A stretch of 64,000 nt of DNA from Streptomyces spectabilis (GTDB taxonomy: Bacteria; Actinomycetota; Actinomycetes; Streptomycetales; Streptomycetaceae), in the NCBI RefSeq assembly GCF_008704795.1, contig NZ_CP023690.1:1798001-1862000 (forward strand), given 5' to 3'. The position numbers were made by a program, and so were the translations under genes. Position 1 is the first letter of the stretch; every line of letters starts with the position of its first letter. The notes below the pieces were generated by a model, which was not told where the DNA came from, did no database searches, and was given only the letters and a program-made list of their open reading frames with translations. Of this stretch, positions 46,352-53,918 are shown piece by piece.

Positions 46352-46674
46352 CAGGCGTTCACCGCCTGCGCCCGTGCGGCGATCTTCGCGAGCTTCTGGT
46401 CGAGGACGTCTTCGGGGGTGCCGGTGATCGAGGCGAGGGCGACGGCGGCGGTGACGATCACGTCGCAGAGTTCGTCCTGCACGTCAGTGATCGTGTGCGT
46501 GATCCCCTTGCGGGGGTTCTGGCCTTGCACGCCGATCCACGCCTGCGCGACTTCGCCGGTCTCTTCGGTGAGCTTGAGGACGCGCAGGCCGATCTCCTCC
46601 TGGCTGCGTCCGTTCTCGCTGTCGAGCCAGGCGACAAGCCGCTTGATCGTCGTCCACTGGTCGGGAGTGAGCAT
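46351..46674 (-). CDS. MazG-like nucleotide pyrophosphohydrolase
   Basis: A 107-residue all-alpha NTP-PPase. The metal-binding motifs are RVLKLTEETGEVAQAW (E-E-x2-E) and DELCDVIVTAAVAL (E-x2-D). Single MazG domains hydrolyse NTPs or dNTPs to monophosphates plus pyrophosphate. In phages they may lower ppGpp-linked or modified nucleotide pools. ATG 46674 has a weak ribosome site. Confidence 0.8.
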   Translation of the reverse strand: MLTPDQWTTIKRLVAWLDSENGRSQEEIGLRVLKLTEETGEVAQAWIGVQGQNPRKGITHTITDVQDELCDVIVTAAVALASITGTPEDVLDQKLAKIAARAQAVNA

Positions 46675-46693
46675 CAGGTTCCTCCGGGATGGT

Positions 46694-46933
46694 CTAGTTG
46701 GTGGGGGTTTCGGTGATGTATTCGATGACGATCTGGTCGTCGCGGGTGTGGAAGCGCAGGGCGTCGTCGTGGAGCGCCTGGTCCTGGGGGATGTCGTGGT
46801 GCTGGCGGTATGCGCGTTCGGCGGCGGCCCAGGTTTTGCCGATCTCGGCTGCTGCCGCACCCCAGGGTTCGGCGGCGGAGATGAGCCAGCGGTGCACGGT
46901 GCGGGTGATCGTCTCGGTGGTGAAGTCAGCCAC
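46694..46933 (-). CDS. Small protein, unknown
   Basis: A 79-residue protein from GTG 46933, VADFTTETITRTVHRWLISA, then TWAAAERAYRQHHDI and DDQIVIEYITETPT. Helical with a final strand. Unknown. Confidence 0.55.
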   Translation of the reverse strand: MADFTTETITRTVHRWLISAAEPWGAAAAEIGKTWAAAERAYRQHHDIPQDQALHDDALRFHTRDDQIVIEYITETPTN

Positions 46934-47213
46934 GAGCGTGGGCCTTTCGGGATGCAGGATGGGGTCGAGGCGCTGTGCGCCCGTCTGAGGCTCTCGTGAC
47001 GCGCCGGGCGAGGAATGCCGCCCGGAAGCACCCACGGACCCAGGAAGGGCGCCTGGAGCCGTTCCTGGGGGCACCCCATGCCCACGAGGTGAGCTTCGAG
47101 ACGAGAGCGGTAGCGGCGGCGATGAGGAGCGCGACCGCGGCAGCGCCGAGGACCACCCAGACCACGAGGGCGCGGAGCAGGAGGAACGCCGTGCTCAAGG
47201 CCTCGCCGATCAC
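46926..47213 (-). CDS. Membrane protein with basic tail
   Basis: A 95-residue protein from GTG 47213 (GTGA overlap). One long hydrophobic region (LLLRALVVWVVLGAAAVALL plus IAAATALV) and a basic cytosolic tail. It overlaps the next gene by 8 bp. Function unknown. Confidence 0.5.
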   Translation of the reverse strand: MIGEALSTAFLLLRALVVWVVLGAAAVALLIAAATALVSKLTSWAWGAPRNGSRRPSWVRGCFRAAFLARRVTRASDGRTAPRPHPASRKAHARG

Positions 47214-47635
47214 GACGGCCCCTTCGGGGTCTGAAACGTCCACCAGCCGTCGTAGCCGGCGGGCAGGGCCGGGTAGTGGTTGAGCATCTGCCGGAGGATG
47301 GCGAGGTGCTGCTCCTGCACCTCGGGTTCCTGAGCACCCCAGTACCGGACGCCATCCCAACGCCCTTGGCAGTCGCCGCCGTACCGGCCATCGAGGTCGG
47401 CGGCGAGGATGTTGTGCGGGTCGTCGAGGTTGATGGGCTTGGGGAGGTAGTGGCTCCACAGCTTGAGCGTGCCGATGCATGCCCGGGTGACACCGTTCTG
47501 GCGCCGGAACCAGAGAGCGTCAGCGGTGCCACTGAAGGCGTAGCGGTCGCCTCGCGGATGCTGGGTTCCGGTGACGGTAGGCAGGTCGACGGCGAACGGC
47601 TTGCGGGAGATCAGGAACTTGTCCTCGCGGATCAT
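47210..47635 (-). CDS. Protein of unknown function
   Basis: A 141-residue protein, MIREDKFLISRKPFAVDLPT, rich in Trp and Tyr (RYAFSGTADALWFRRQNG, GRWDGVRYWGAQEPE, GYDGWWTFQTP). Beta-rich. Overlaps both neighbours by 4 bp. Not recognised. Confidence 0.6.
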   Translation of the reverse strand: MIREDKFLISRKPFAVDLPTVTGTQHPRGDRYAFSGTADALWFRRQNGVTRACIGTLKLWSHYLPKPINLDDPHNILAADLDGRYGGDCQGRWDGVRYWGAQEPEVQEQHLAILRQMLNHYPALPAGYDGWWTFQTPKGPS

Positions 47636-48576
47636 CGGCTGTCTCCTGCCTGCTGCGCCTCGTAGTTGCACGGGTCTCCGCAGGCTTCGTCGGGGCCGCA
47701 GGTGCACGCTGGCTGCGCCTCGTCGGCCATGCGGCGGAGGCGGTGGGCGAGTCCGGCGGCAACGTCGAGGGAGCGGACGATCGCGTTTGGGTGGAAGTCG
47801 ATGCCCTCGATCACGTCGGCGGCTTCGCGCAGCACGGCAGCCCGCTCGGCGCGGAGTCGCGTGGTCTCCTTCTCCGCGCGCTGGCGGCGGGCCATCTCCT
47901 GGCCGAGGTGGAAGTCCGCGTTCTCGCGGATCTTCTCGGAACGATCAGCCCGCTGCTTCAGCTCGGTGATCCGAGCGCGGAGGCCGGCCTGCTCGGCATC
48001 CGCCACCGCGATCACAGCGTCGGTGATCGCCTCGTAGAACGGGCGGTTTCCGTAGGCGGTATCGCCCGCCTGCCGGATCGCCGTCGCGTACCGGTCGCGG
48101 CGCTCGGCGTCGGCGAGCACGGGCGGCACGGCAGCGGGCTGCTGCTCAGCGTTGAACGTGAGGACCGAGACGAGCAGCTCGCGTACTGCGGGCGTCTCCT
48201 CGTCGGCGGTCAGCTCGGCGGCATGGCCGCGCAGCGAGTACGCGGCGGCGACCTCCCACGCCCCGGCGCCGGGGGCGACGGCGTGCCAGCGTGCGGCGAG
48301 TACGTCGGCGTGGTGGGCGAGGAGCGCGGCGAGCTGGCCGCGGGTGAGCGTGACGCTGTCAGCGGGCGCGGACGGCGCGGCGACGGGCGGCTGCTCCTGC
48401 TCCGGGATGTACCGGTACCAGTCCAAGCTGTTCATCTCCGCGCTGTCGACGAACCGTCCGCGCATGCTCGGCTCGGGTACGAACCAGGGCCCGTTGCCAG
48501 GGTCGTAGAACGCGAAGTAGCGGCGGTCGTGGGAAAGGCGGAACTCCCAGCCTTCGGGGACAGGCGGTCGGCTCAT
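47632..48576 (-). CDS. Coiled-coil protein, actinophage early type
   Basis: A 314-residue protein from ATG 48576 (GGAG upstream). N-terminal beta region (EGWEFRLSHDRRYFAFYDPG), two helical parts, then a long coiled coil (EQAGLRARITELKQRADRSE, RRQRAEKETTRLRAERAAVL) and a Cys-rich tail (CTCGPDEACGDPCN). Similar proteins with this tail are common in Streptomyces phage and prophage early regions; role unknown. Confidence 0.6.
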   Translation of the reverse strand: MSRPPVPEGWEFRLSHDRRYFAFYDPGNGPWFVPEPSMRGRFVDSAEMNSLDWYRYIPEQEQPPVAAPSAPADSVTLTRGQLAALLAHHADVLAARWHAVAPGAGAWEVAAAYSLRGHAAELTADEETPAVRELLVSVLTFNAEQQPAAVPPVLADAERRDRYATAIRQAGDTAYGNRPFYEAITDAVIAVADAEQAGLRARITELKQRADRSEKIRENADFHLGQEMARRQRAEKETTRLRAERAAVLREAADVIEGIDFHPNAIVRSLDVAAGLAHRLRRMADEAQPACTCGPDEACGDPCNYEAQQAGDSR

Positions 48577-48633
48577 GGTCAACTCCTAGTGAGGTGTGCT
48601 GAGATCGGTGGTGCGGCCCGCCCCGGTAGCCAC

Positions 48634-50432
48634 GGACGCTGTTGGTTAATTCGGGCCGTGTTGCTTCGCCCCGTCGAGTTGCTCGGCGGGGCGAAGTGCT
48701 GCGAAGTGGCTGGTGCGGGTGCGGGCTCTGGGTGTTCCGGTGAGGTTGGCGTCGATGCGGGCGAGGTTGATCGCGGCGCCGGTGAGCTGGTGCTGGAGGC
48801 TGGTCTTGGACAGGCCTCGGTAGCGGGATCTGCGCAGGCCGCATCGCAGGACGCCCTGGGCGATGGTGCCTTCGACTCCGGCACGGATCTTGTATCGCTC
48901 TTTCCACTCGTCGGTCTGCTGGAGAGCCCGGGCCCGGTGGAGGACCTCGTACTCTGCCCACGGCCGCAACGTCAGATCACGGCGGGGGAGCTTGCGTGCA
49001 GCAACGTTCGAATGGGTGCACTCGGGCCGCAACGGGCAAGGGGTGCAGTCACCGGGAGAGAACTGAACGCGGATGACCGGTGCGCCCTGTTGTGAGCGGG
49101 CCTGCCGCCACACGGTGCTGGTGTGCCCGGCGGGGCAGGTCACATGCTGGTTGTCCCAGTCGATGACGAAGGCCTCCTGCCCGAAGACCGCTTCGCCTTG
49201 GGACTGGGCGTTGGTGACGGCCTTGAGCGGCCCGTGGAGTTCGACGCCGTGATCGCGTCGTGCCGCAGTCAGCGCGGGCCCGTTGGCGTATCCGGCGTCC
49301 ACCCAGTGTTCTGTGGGCAGCAGGCCGTGTGCGGCAAGGCCGTTGTGGACGACGACGGCCATCCGGTCGTCGGATACCGCTCCGGTGGTGGTGACCACGT
49401 TCGTGATCAGGTGCACGGCGTCCGGCTCGCAGGTCTCGGTCAAGTGGACCTTGTAGCCGTCCCAGCGGGTCTCGTTCTTCCGGCCGCAGCGTGCCTCGAT
49501 GTCATAAGGGCTGACCAGACGCAGGGCGCTGGGCGGTCGGTCTTTTGGGCCTCGGCGGGCCACCTCGCCCTCCACCAGGTGGAAGTGCTGGACCCAGACC
49601 TGCCGCAGGGCCTCCACCTCCGGCAGTACGCGTAGCCGGTCGGCCCCGTCCGCACAGGCCACGGCCTTCAGCAGGCGCATCCCGTCCGCCCCGATCCGCA
49701 GACCGACCTCGGTTCTCTCGGAGCGGGCCTGAGGGAATCGCGATTCTTCGGCACGGGTGGCGTAGTGGCGAAACCAGTCCGGCTCAGCCACCTCCACCAG
49801 CCACTCGGGGGCGACCTCGGCCAGCGCGTTCAGTGCGGACCGCAGGGTCTCCGCGACGTGTTCCAGCCAGTTCAGCTCACGGGCCGCACCATGCACATGC
49901 GTGGAGTCGGTCCTGGCCCGGCCGCCGGGCTTGAGCAACCCGCGCTTTCGGGCCGCGTCCAAGATCCCGTTCAGGACCTGCCGTCCGGCCTCGGCGGCGA
50001 TCAGACGGTCCCTGAACTCCGAGAGCACCGAGTAGTCGAACCCCGGGTCACTGAGTTCAAGCCCGAGTGCGTACTTCACGTCGATCCTCGCCCGCACCGC
50101 CTCCGCGGCCTGCCGGTCAGTCAGTCCCTCCACGAACTGCCACACCAGCACAAACGCAAGCCGGCCAGGCGACCAAGCAGGCTTGCCCCGCGTGGGAAAC
50201 AGCCCCACGAACTCCTCGTCGCAAAACAGCACACCCAGCTCGTCCCGAACCCGGATTGCCAGGCTTCCCTTCGGGAAAGCCGCCCGGGCCACCCGCACCG
50301 TCTCTGCGGGAACCTCCTGCGGCTCCCTCACCCGCAACGACACCGCCGACCTCCGCACGCACGACGTCGGCCCCCGAGAGCAAGTCTCGGGGGCCGACAA
50401 GGTCACACGCAGTCAATTCGCCAACAGCGTCC
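48634..50432. mobile_element. IS1182-type insertion sequence, 1799 bp
   Basis: Terminal inverted repeats: GGACGCTGTTGG at 48634-48645 and its complement CCAACAGCGTCC at 50421-50432; with two mismatches they extend to 18 bp. The 9-bp direct repeat GGTAGCCAC flanks both ends (48625-48633 and 50433-50441), a target-site duplication. One complete transposase gene. Perfect ends and duplication point to a recent insertion. Confidence 0.9.
48646..50343 (-). CDS. IS1182-family transposase
   Basis: A 565-residue DDE transposase. N-terminal DUF772-type region (FPKGSLAIRVRDELGVLFCD, GRLAFVLVWQFVEGLTDRQA, FDYSVLSEFRDRL), catalytic Asp in GRARTDSTHVHGAARELN, second Asp in WVDAGYANGPALTAARRD, a Cys-rich insert (CTPCPLRPEC) and the Glu in RAGVEGTIAQGVLRCGLRRS. 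GTG 50343 follows GGAGG and matches the usual N-terminus of the family. It is intact. Confidence 0.9.
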   Translation of the reverse strand: MSLRVREPQEVPAETVRVARAAFPKGSLAIRVRDELGVLFCDEEFVGLFPTRGKPAWSPGRLAFVLVWQFVEGLTDRQAAEAVRARIDVKYALGLELSDPGFDYSVLSEFRDRLIAAEAGRQVLNGILDAARKRGLLKPGGRARTDSTHVHGAARELNWLEHVAETLRSALNALAEVAPEWLVEVAEPDWFRHYATRAEESRFPQARSERTEVGLRIGADGMRLLKAVACADGADRLRVLPEVEALRQVWVQHFHLVEGEVARRGPKDRPPSALRLVSPYDIEARCGRKNETRWDGYKVHLTETCEPDAVHLITNVVTTTGAVSDDRMAVVVHNGLAAHGLLPTEHWVDAGYANGPALTAARRDHGVELHGPLKAVTNAQSQGEAVFGQEAFVIDWDNQHVTCPAGHTSTVWRQARSQQGAPVIRVQFSPGDCTPCPLRPECTHSNVAARKLPRRDLTLRPWAEYEVLHRARALQQTDEWKERYKIRAGVEGTIAQGVLRCGLRRSRYRGLSKTSLQHQLTGAAINLARIDANLTGTPRARTRTSHFAALRPAEQLDGAKQHGPN

Positions 50433-50457
50433 GGTAGCCACGGGGCGGGCCGTCCTG

Positions 50458-51081
50458 TCAGACATGGCGGAACGTGATCTCCGCGAGCTCGGCGCGCGCG
50501 TCGGCGATCGTGGTGCGGCCGTTCGCGAGGTCGTAGATCAGGCCGACGGCGTGGTACTCGCCGCTGTCGGTGGCGTCGCGGAGGCGGCTGGCGATCTCGG
50601 AGATCAGCTCGAACACGTTGCTGTCGGCGTCGCCGTCGTCCTGGGGGTCGGGCTCGTCAAGGGACGCGTCGGCGTCGGCGAGGGCCTGCTCGAACCCCTC
50701 GACGAGGTTGGTGCGCATCTCCTCCGGCATGACCGGGGAGAACGCGAAGTGGACCCGGGCCAGGGCCTGCTCGCCCGCGTCGAGGGTGATCTCGGAGGCG
50801 GATGGCATGAGGCCATCGGCGCCGAGGTTGATCGCCCACTCGGACACGTCAGCCGCGCCCTGGATGTACGCGTGGATCGCGGCGGCCGGGGCGCCCAGGT
50901 CCGGGGTGTCGACGGCCTCGGTCCACGTGGGCCCGCGGCCGTCGGGGGTCTGGGTGCTCTCGATGCGGGCGTCGAGCATGGCCGCGTAGGCGCCTTCAGG
51001 GCTCGACCCGGGTGCGTGGGCGGAGAGCTGGCGGGCGGCTTCGGCGCGGAGGTCGGCGTCGGTGTACGGGCGGTCAGGCAC
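50458..51081 (-). CDS. Acidic helical protein, unknown
   Basis: A 207-residue protein, MPDRPYTDADLRAEAARQLS. Helical throughout (EGAYAAMLDARIEST, LVEGFEQALADADASLDEPD), strongly acidic, ending RAELAEITFRHV. Pattern known to me only as hypothetical phage protein. Its terminator is the hairpin split by the IS. Confidence 0.6.
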   Translation of the reverse strand: MPDRPYTDADLRAEAARQLSAHAPGSSPEGAYAAMLDARIESTQTPDGRGPTWTEAVDTPDLGAPAAAIHAYIQGAADVSEWAINLGADGLMPSASEITLDAGEQALARVHFAFSPVMPEEMRTNLVEGFEQALADADASLDEPDPQDDGDADSNVFELISEIASRLRDATDSGEYHAVGLIYDLANGRTTIADARAELAEITFRHV

Positions 51082-51121
51082 GGTGTGCTCCTTCGTGGTG
51101 TCGGGACGGCGGCCGGGCTAC

Positions 51122-51703
51122 TCACTCGCTGGTCTGGGCGCACGCACTACCGCGCAGCGCCTCGATCTCCTCGCGGGACAGACGGCGAACACGGACGCGG
51201 CTGGAGTCCTCGCTCTCGACCGCGGTGACCACCCAGAGGCCGGGGGCCACCGGGCCGATCTGCTTCTCGATCTCGATCCGGTCGCCGACGGCCAGCTCCT
51301 GGAGCAGCACGTCGCCGCCCTCCAGCTCGATGTCGCTGGCGCTGAGGACGACGTCGGCCCGGACGGGCCACCACGTCTCGTGCGCGTCCTGCCGGCACAG
51401 CGCGCACAGCCCGCCGTGCCGAGTCCGCTCCGAGCACACGCGGCAGGTGGTCACCGGCCGGGCCGGAGGCTCCCCGCCGCGCATGACGGCCACGCAGTCC
51501 GGGCACAGCCCCTCGGGCAGCTCGCCGTCCGGGCTGGTCTCGGAGAGGGGTCCGTCGGGGACGACGGCCAGGGCCATGCAGCCGGTCAGGGCGAGCGCAC
51601 CGGGCTGAGGGGCAGGGAAGAAGAGCGGCGCCGGGAAGAGGTGCCGGTACTGCGGGTCGGCGTCGGCGTGGGGGCTGCGGGGGTTGGGGTCGAGCTTGGT
51701 CAT
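51122..51703 (-). CDS. Cys-rich protein, unknown
   Basis: A 193-residue protein. Three Cys pairs (CPDC, CRVC, CALC) in LCPDCVAVMRGG, TTCRVCSERTRHGGLCALCR suggest zinc binding. The C-terminal half is a beta barrel-like domain (LLQELAVGDRIEIEKQIG, GLWVVTAVESEDSSRVRVRR). Function unknown. Confidence 0.55.
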   Translation of the reverse strand: MTKLDPNPRSPHADADPQYRHLFPAPLFFPAPQPGALALTGCMALAVVPDGPLSETSPDGELPEGLCPDCVAVMRGGEPPARPVTTCRVCSERTRHGGLCALCRQDAHETWWPVRADVVLSASDIELEGGDVLLQELAVGDRIEIEKQIGPVAPGLWVVTAVESEDSSRVRVRRLSREEIEALRGSACAQTSE

Positions 51704-51777
51704 GTGCTGCTCCTGGTGGGCGGGTTGGGGTGGTGGGTGGTTGGGGTGTGGGGTGGGCTGTATCCGGATGCGCGCGG

Positions 51778-52020
51778 TCAGGCGGCTTGCTTCCATCCGT
51801 CGGCGGCCCACCGCCATACCGTGCGGGGGTGTACGCCGACGATGCGGGCGATCTCTGTGCCGGGCAGCTGGCCGTGGAGGCCGCGGGCGACCAGTACGCG
51901 CTCGAGGCGGGTCAGGCTGTCGGTCGGGCGGCGTTCGCGCACGATCACGTCGATGTCGTAGGTGTCGGCCTCCCGCCAGCAGGGGCGGGCCTCATGCCAG
52001 CCGGTCCTTCCGGTGCTCAT
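51778..52020 (-). CDS. Small HTH DNA-binding protein
   Basis: An 80-residue protein. The C-terminal half is a homeodomain-like helix-turn-helix: RLERVLVARGLHGQLPGTEI then ARIVGVHPRTVWRWAADGWK. The N-terminus is short and charged. ATG 52020 overlaps the previous stop. A small regulator or DNA-structuring protein. Confidence 0.65.
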   Translation of the reverse strand: MSTGRTGWHEARPCWREADTYDIDVIVRERRPTDSLTRLERVLVARGLHGQLPGTEIARIVGVHPRTVWRWAADGWKQAA

Positions 52021-52322
52021 GCGGCGGTCTCCTGGGCTTCCTGCTGGCGGCGGTCGTGGACGGTGGCCAGGGCACGGCCGTCGTCGTGGCAGGGCACGGT
52101 CGGCGTGACCTGGCATTCGGGGCAGCAGGCGATGGTCTGCGCCCACGCGGAGATCCGCTGCGGGTGCGGCTCGGTCAGGAGCCGGTTCGCGGTGCGCAAG
52201 CGGCACGGCTTGTGCGCGGCCACCCCGCAGTGCGGGCACGGCACCGACCGGGCCGGATGCTGCTTCGCGCGCATCCAGTGACGGAGCTGCTCGGGCATCG
52301 GGGCACCGGAGTGGAGAGTCAT
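52017..52322 (-). CDS. Zinc-finger protein, plasmid type
   Basis: A 101-residue protein with two copies of a C-x2-C-x6-P-C motif: CPHCGVAAHKPCR and CPECQVTPTVPCHDDGRALA. This finger type is common in Streptomyces plasmid and phage proteins, also in the product at 53280-53918. Role unknown; nucleic-acid binding is likely. Confidence 0.65.
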   Translation of the reverse strand: MTLHSGAPMPEQLRHWMRAKQHPARSVPCPHCGVAAHKPCRLRTANRLLTEPHPQRISAWAQTIACCPECQVTPTVPCHDDGRALATVHDRRQQEAQETAA

Positions 52323-52939
52323 CGAGCCGCCTCCGCTTCGTTCGCGGTCTCCAGCAGGACGTCGGCGTGGCACGCGAGTTCCGGAGCGCACCAGCACATG
52401 AGGTCCCGGCCGACCAGTTCGGCGCGGGCTTCGCCGACGAGCCGGGCGCGGGCCTTCAGGTGGGACCGGTACGCGTCGACAGCGAACCGATGCGCCTCGG
52501 ACTTGTCGGCGAACGTGCCGACCGTTCCGCCGCTGTCGTGGCTGACTGCCCAGCCGCCGTCAGCTTTCAGGACTCGGTTCGGGTTGCCCCAGCGGCTGCC
52601 ACGGCCGACGTACTTGGCGCCGTTCGAGCTCCAGTCCCTGGTGCGCTTCCGCTGGATGCGCTCTGGGGTGGTCTTGATGCGCGCCGGGAGGAACGTGGCC
52701 TGCTTCCCGGCCGCGATGTCGAGCCACAGGAACTCGCCCATCGTCCGGTCGCTGTTGACGCGGAAGAGCGCGTCAGCGCACTCGGGGCGGCCCATCTCGG
52801 TGAGGACGGGCGTGATGTGCGGGCGGGCGTGTTCGACGACTGTCCGGCTGAGTTCGGTGATGTCGCGGGTCTTCACGGTCAGCGACGGCGCGGGGCGACT
52901 GCCGCCGAGTGCTCCGAATTCGATCTCGTAGATGGCCAT
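52319..52939 (-). CDS. DUF4326 protein
   Basis: A 206-residue protein. The C-terminal half has all DUF4326 hallmarks: RIQRKRTRDWSSNGAKYVGR then SRWGNPNRV, EAHRFAVDAYRSHL and DLMCWCAPELACHADVLLE. The N-terminal half is variable. Widespread in phages, function unknown; the Cys/His end may bind metal. Confidence 0.85.
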   Translation of the reverse strand: MAIYEIEFGALGGSRPAPSLTVKTRDITELSRTVVEHARPHITPVLTEMGRPECADALFRVNSDRTMGEFLWLDIAAGKQATFLPARIKTTPERIQRKRTRDWSSNGAKYVGRGSRWGNPNRVLKADGGWAVSHDSGGTVGTFADKSEAHRFAVDAYRSHLKARARLVGEARAELVGRDLMCWCAPELACHADVLLETANEAEAAR

Positions 52940-53283
52940 CAGTTCTCCTCGGTGTCGGTGCTGGGGCAGTTGCCGCAGTCGCAGGGCTGATCAGGTCGGT
53001 GGGTCTGGTTGCTGTAGTGGCGGGCCGCCGCGCGCCACACTGGGGCCGGGATCTGCCAGTCCCGCGGCGGGCCCGGCGGGCTGCTGCCGGTCGGCCAGGC
53101 GCCAGGTCGGTGACCGGGCGGCGACGGCGGGGCGGGCGGTGGCGCCGGGGACTCGCGGCGGGCGCGGCCGATGTCGATCTGCGCCCGCAGCAGCGCCCGC
53201 AACTCCGCACGCCCCTCACCACGCACGGCACGTATGTCGGCTGGCTGGATGCCGTCGTCGTCAGGAATCCGGGCATCGCTCAC
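52939..53283 (-). CDS. Pro-rich protein, unknown
   Basis: A 114-residue protein from GTG 53283 (GTGA overlap). A helical N-terminus (ADIRAVRGEGRAELRALLRA) leads into a Pro-rich linker and a Cys end (CDCGNC). Function unknown. Confidence 0.55.
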   Translation of the reverse strand: MSDARIPDDDGIQPADIRAVRGEGRAELRALLRAQIDIGRARRESPAPPPAPPSPPGHRPGAWPTGSSPPGPPRDWQIPAPVWRAAARHYSNQTHRPDQPCDCGNCPSTDTEEN

Positions 53284-53918
53284 GAGACGGCCTCCTCGTC
53301 GACGGAGTGCTCGTCCTCCGCCTCGCGGGCCAGGTGGCGAGCGGACGCTGCACGCCGACGTTCCATCTCCGCCTGCTCGGCCGCCGGATTGGAGGCCTCG
53401 CCGGTGCGGGCCGGGTGCGGGGCGCGCTCCTTGCCGCCCGGGGTCCGGCACGGCCGGCCGATCGCCGCACCGCAGTTGGGGCACTCGATGCCGAGGGGGC
53501 CGGGCCGGCGTACCGGCTTCTGCTCGTCGGGGATTTCTTTGCCGACGCCAGCGAGGAGTTGGGCTACCGGCCGCTTCTTCAACTCGAGGCCGTCCGCGGC
53601 GCGGGTGCGCTGGCCGCGGAGCGCCGACAGGTAGGCCTGTACGTCGTCGGGGTCGGCGTCGGGGATCTCGGCGGACAGGCCGGGGCCCTGGTAGCCGTCG
53701 GCGCGGTCGTCCCGCTGCTTGCGGATCTCCGCGATGATCTCGGCGGGGCTGATGAACGGCTGCTTGCGGGCGACAGTCGCCGCAGCGGCTCGGGCGTCTG
53801 CGAGACGGAAGTCTGCGAGGACGTCGTGCCATGCGTCGGGGGTGAACTCGTCGAACTTCTGCTGCGGGCAGAGGGCTTTGACGTAGCGGGCGAGCATCAC
53901 CGTTTCGTTCGGGTTCAT
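53280..53918 (-). CDS. Helicase-loader-like or replication accessory protein
   Basis: A 212-residue protein. Residues 1-70 are helical and end in FISPAEIIAEIRKQRDDRA, a pattern seen in phage helicase-loader N-domains. The C-terminal half has the finger CPNCGAAIGRPCRTPGGKER then HPARTGEA. It follows the initiator-like gene with a 4-bp overlap (initiator then loader is the usual order). The loader role is inferred. Confidence 0.55.
   Translation of the reverse strand: MNPNETVMLARYVKALCPQQKFDEFTPDAWHDVLADFRLADARAAAATVARKQPFISPAEIIAEIRKQRDDRADGYQGPGLSAEIPDADPDDVQAYLSALRGQRTRAADGLELKKRPVAQLLAGVGKEIPDEQKPVRRPGPLGIECPNCGAAIGRPCRTPGGKERAPHPARTGEASNPAAEQAEMERRRAASARHLAREAEDEHSVDEEAVS

Larger units (their letters stand above)
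48614..50452. terminator. Terminator-like hairpin split by the insertion sequence
   Basis: Left arm CGGCCCGCCCC (48614-48624) and right arm GGGGCGGGCCG (50442-50452) are perfect complements. Removing the IS and one copy of the 9-bp duplication leaves arms around the loop GGTAGCCAC: a strong hairpin that once separated the 50458-51081 gene from the 47632-48576 gene. Confidence 0.75.
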
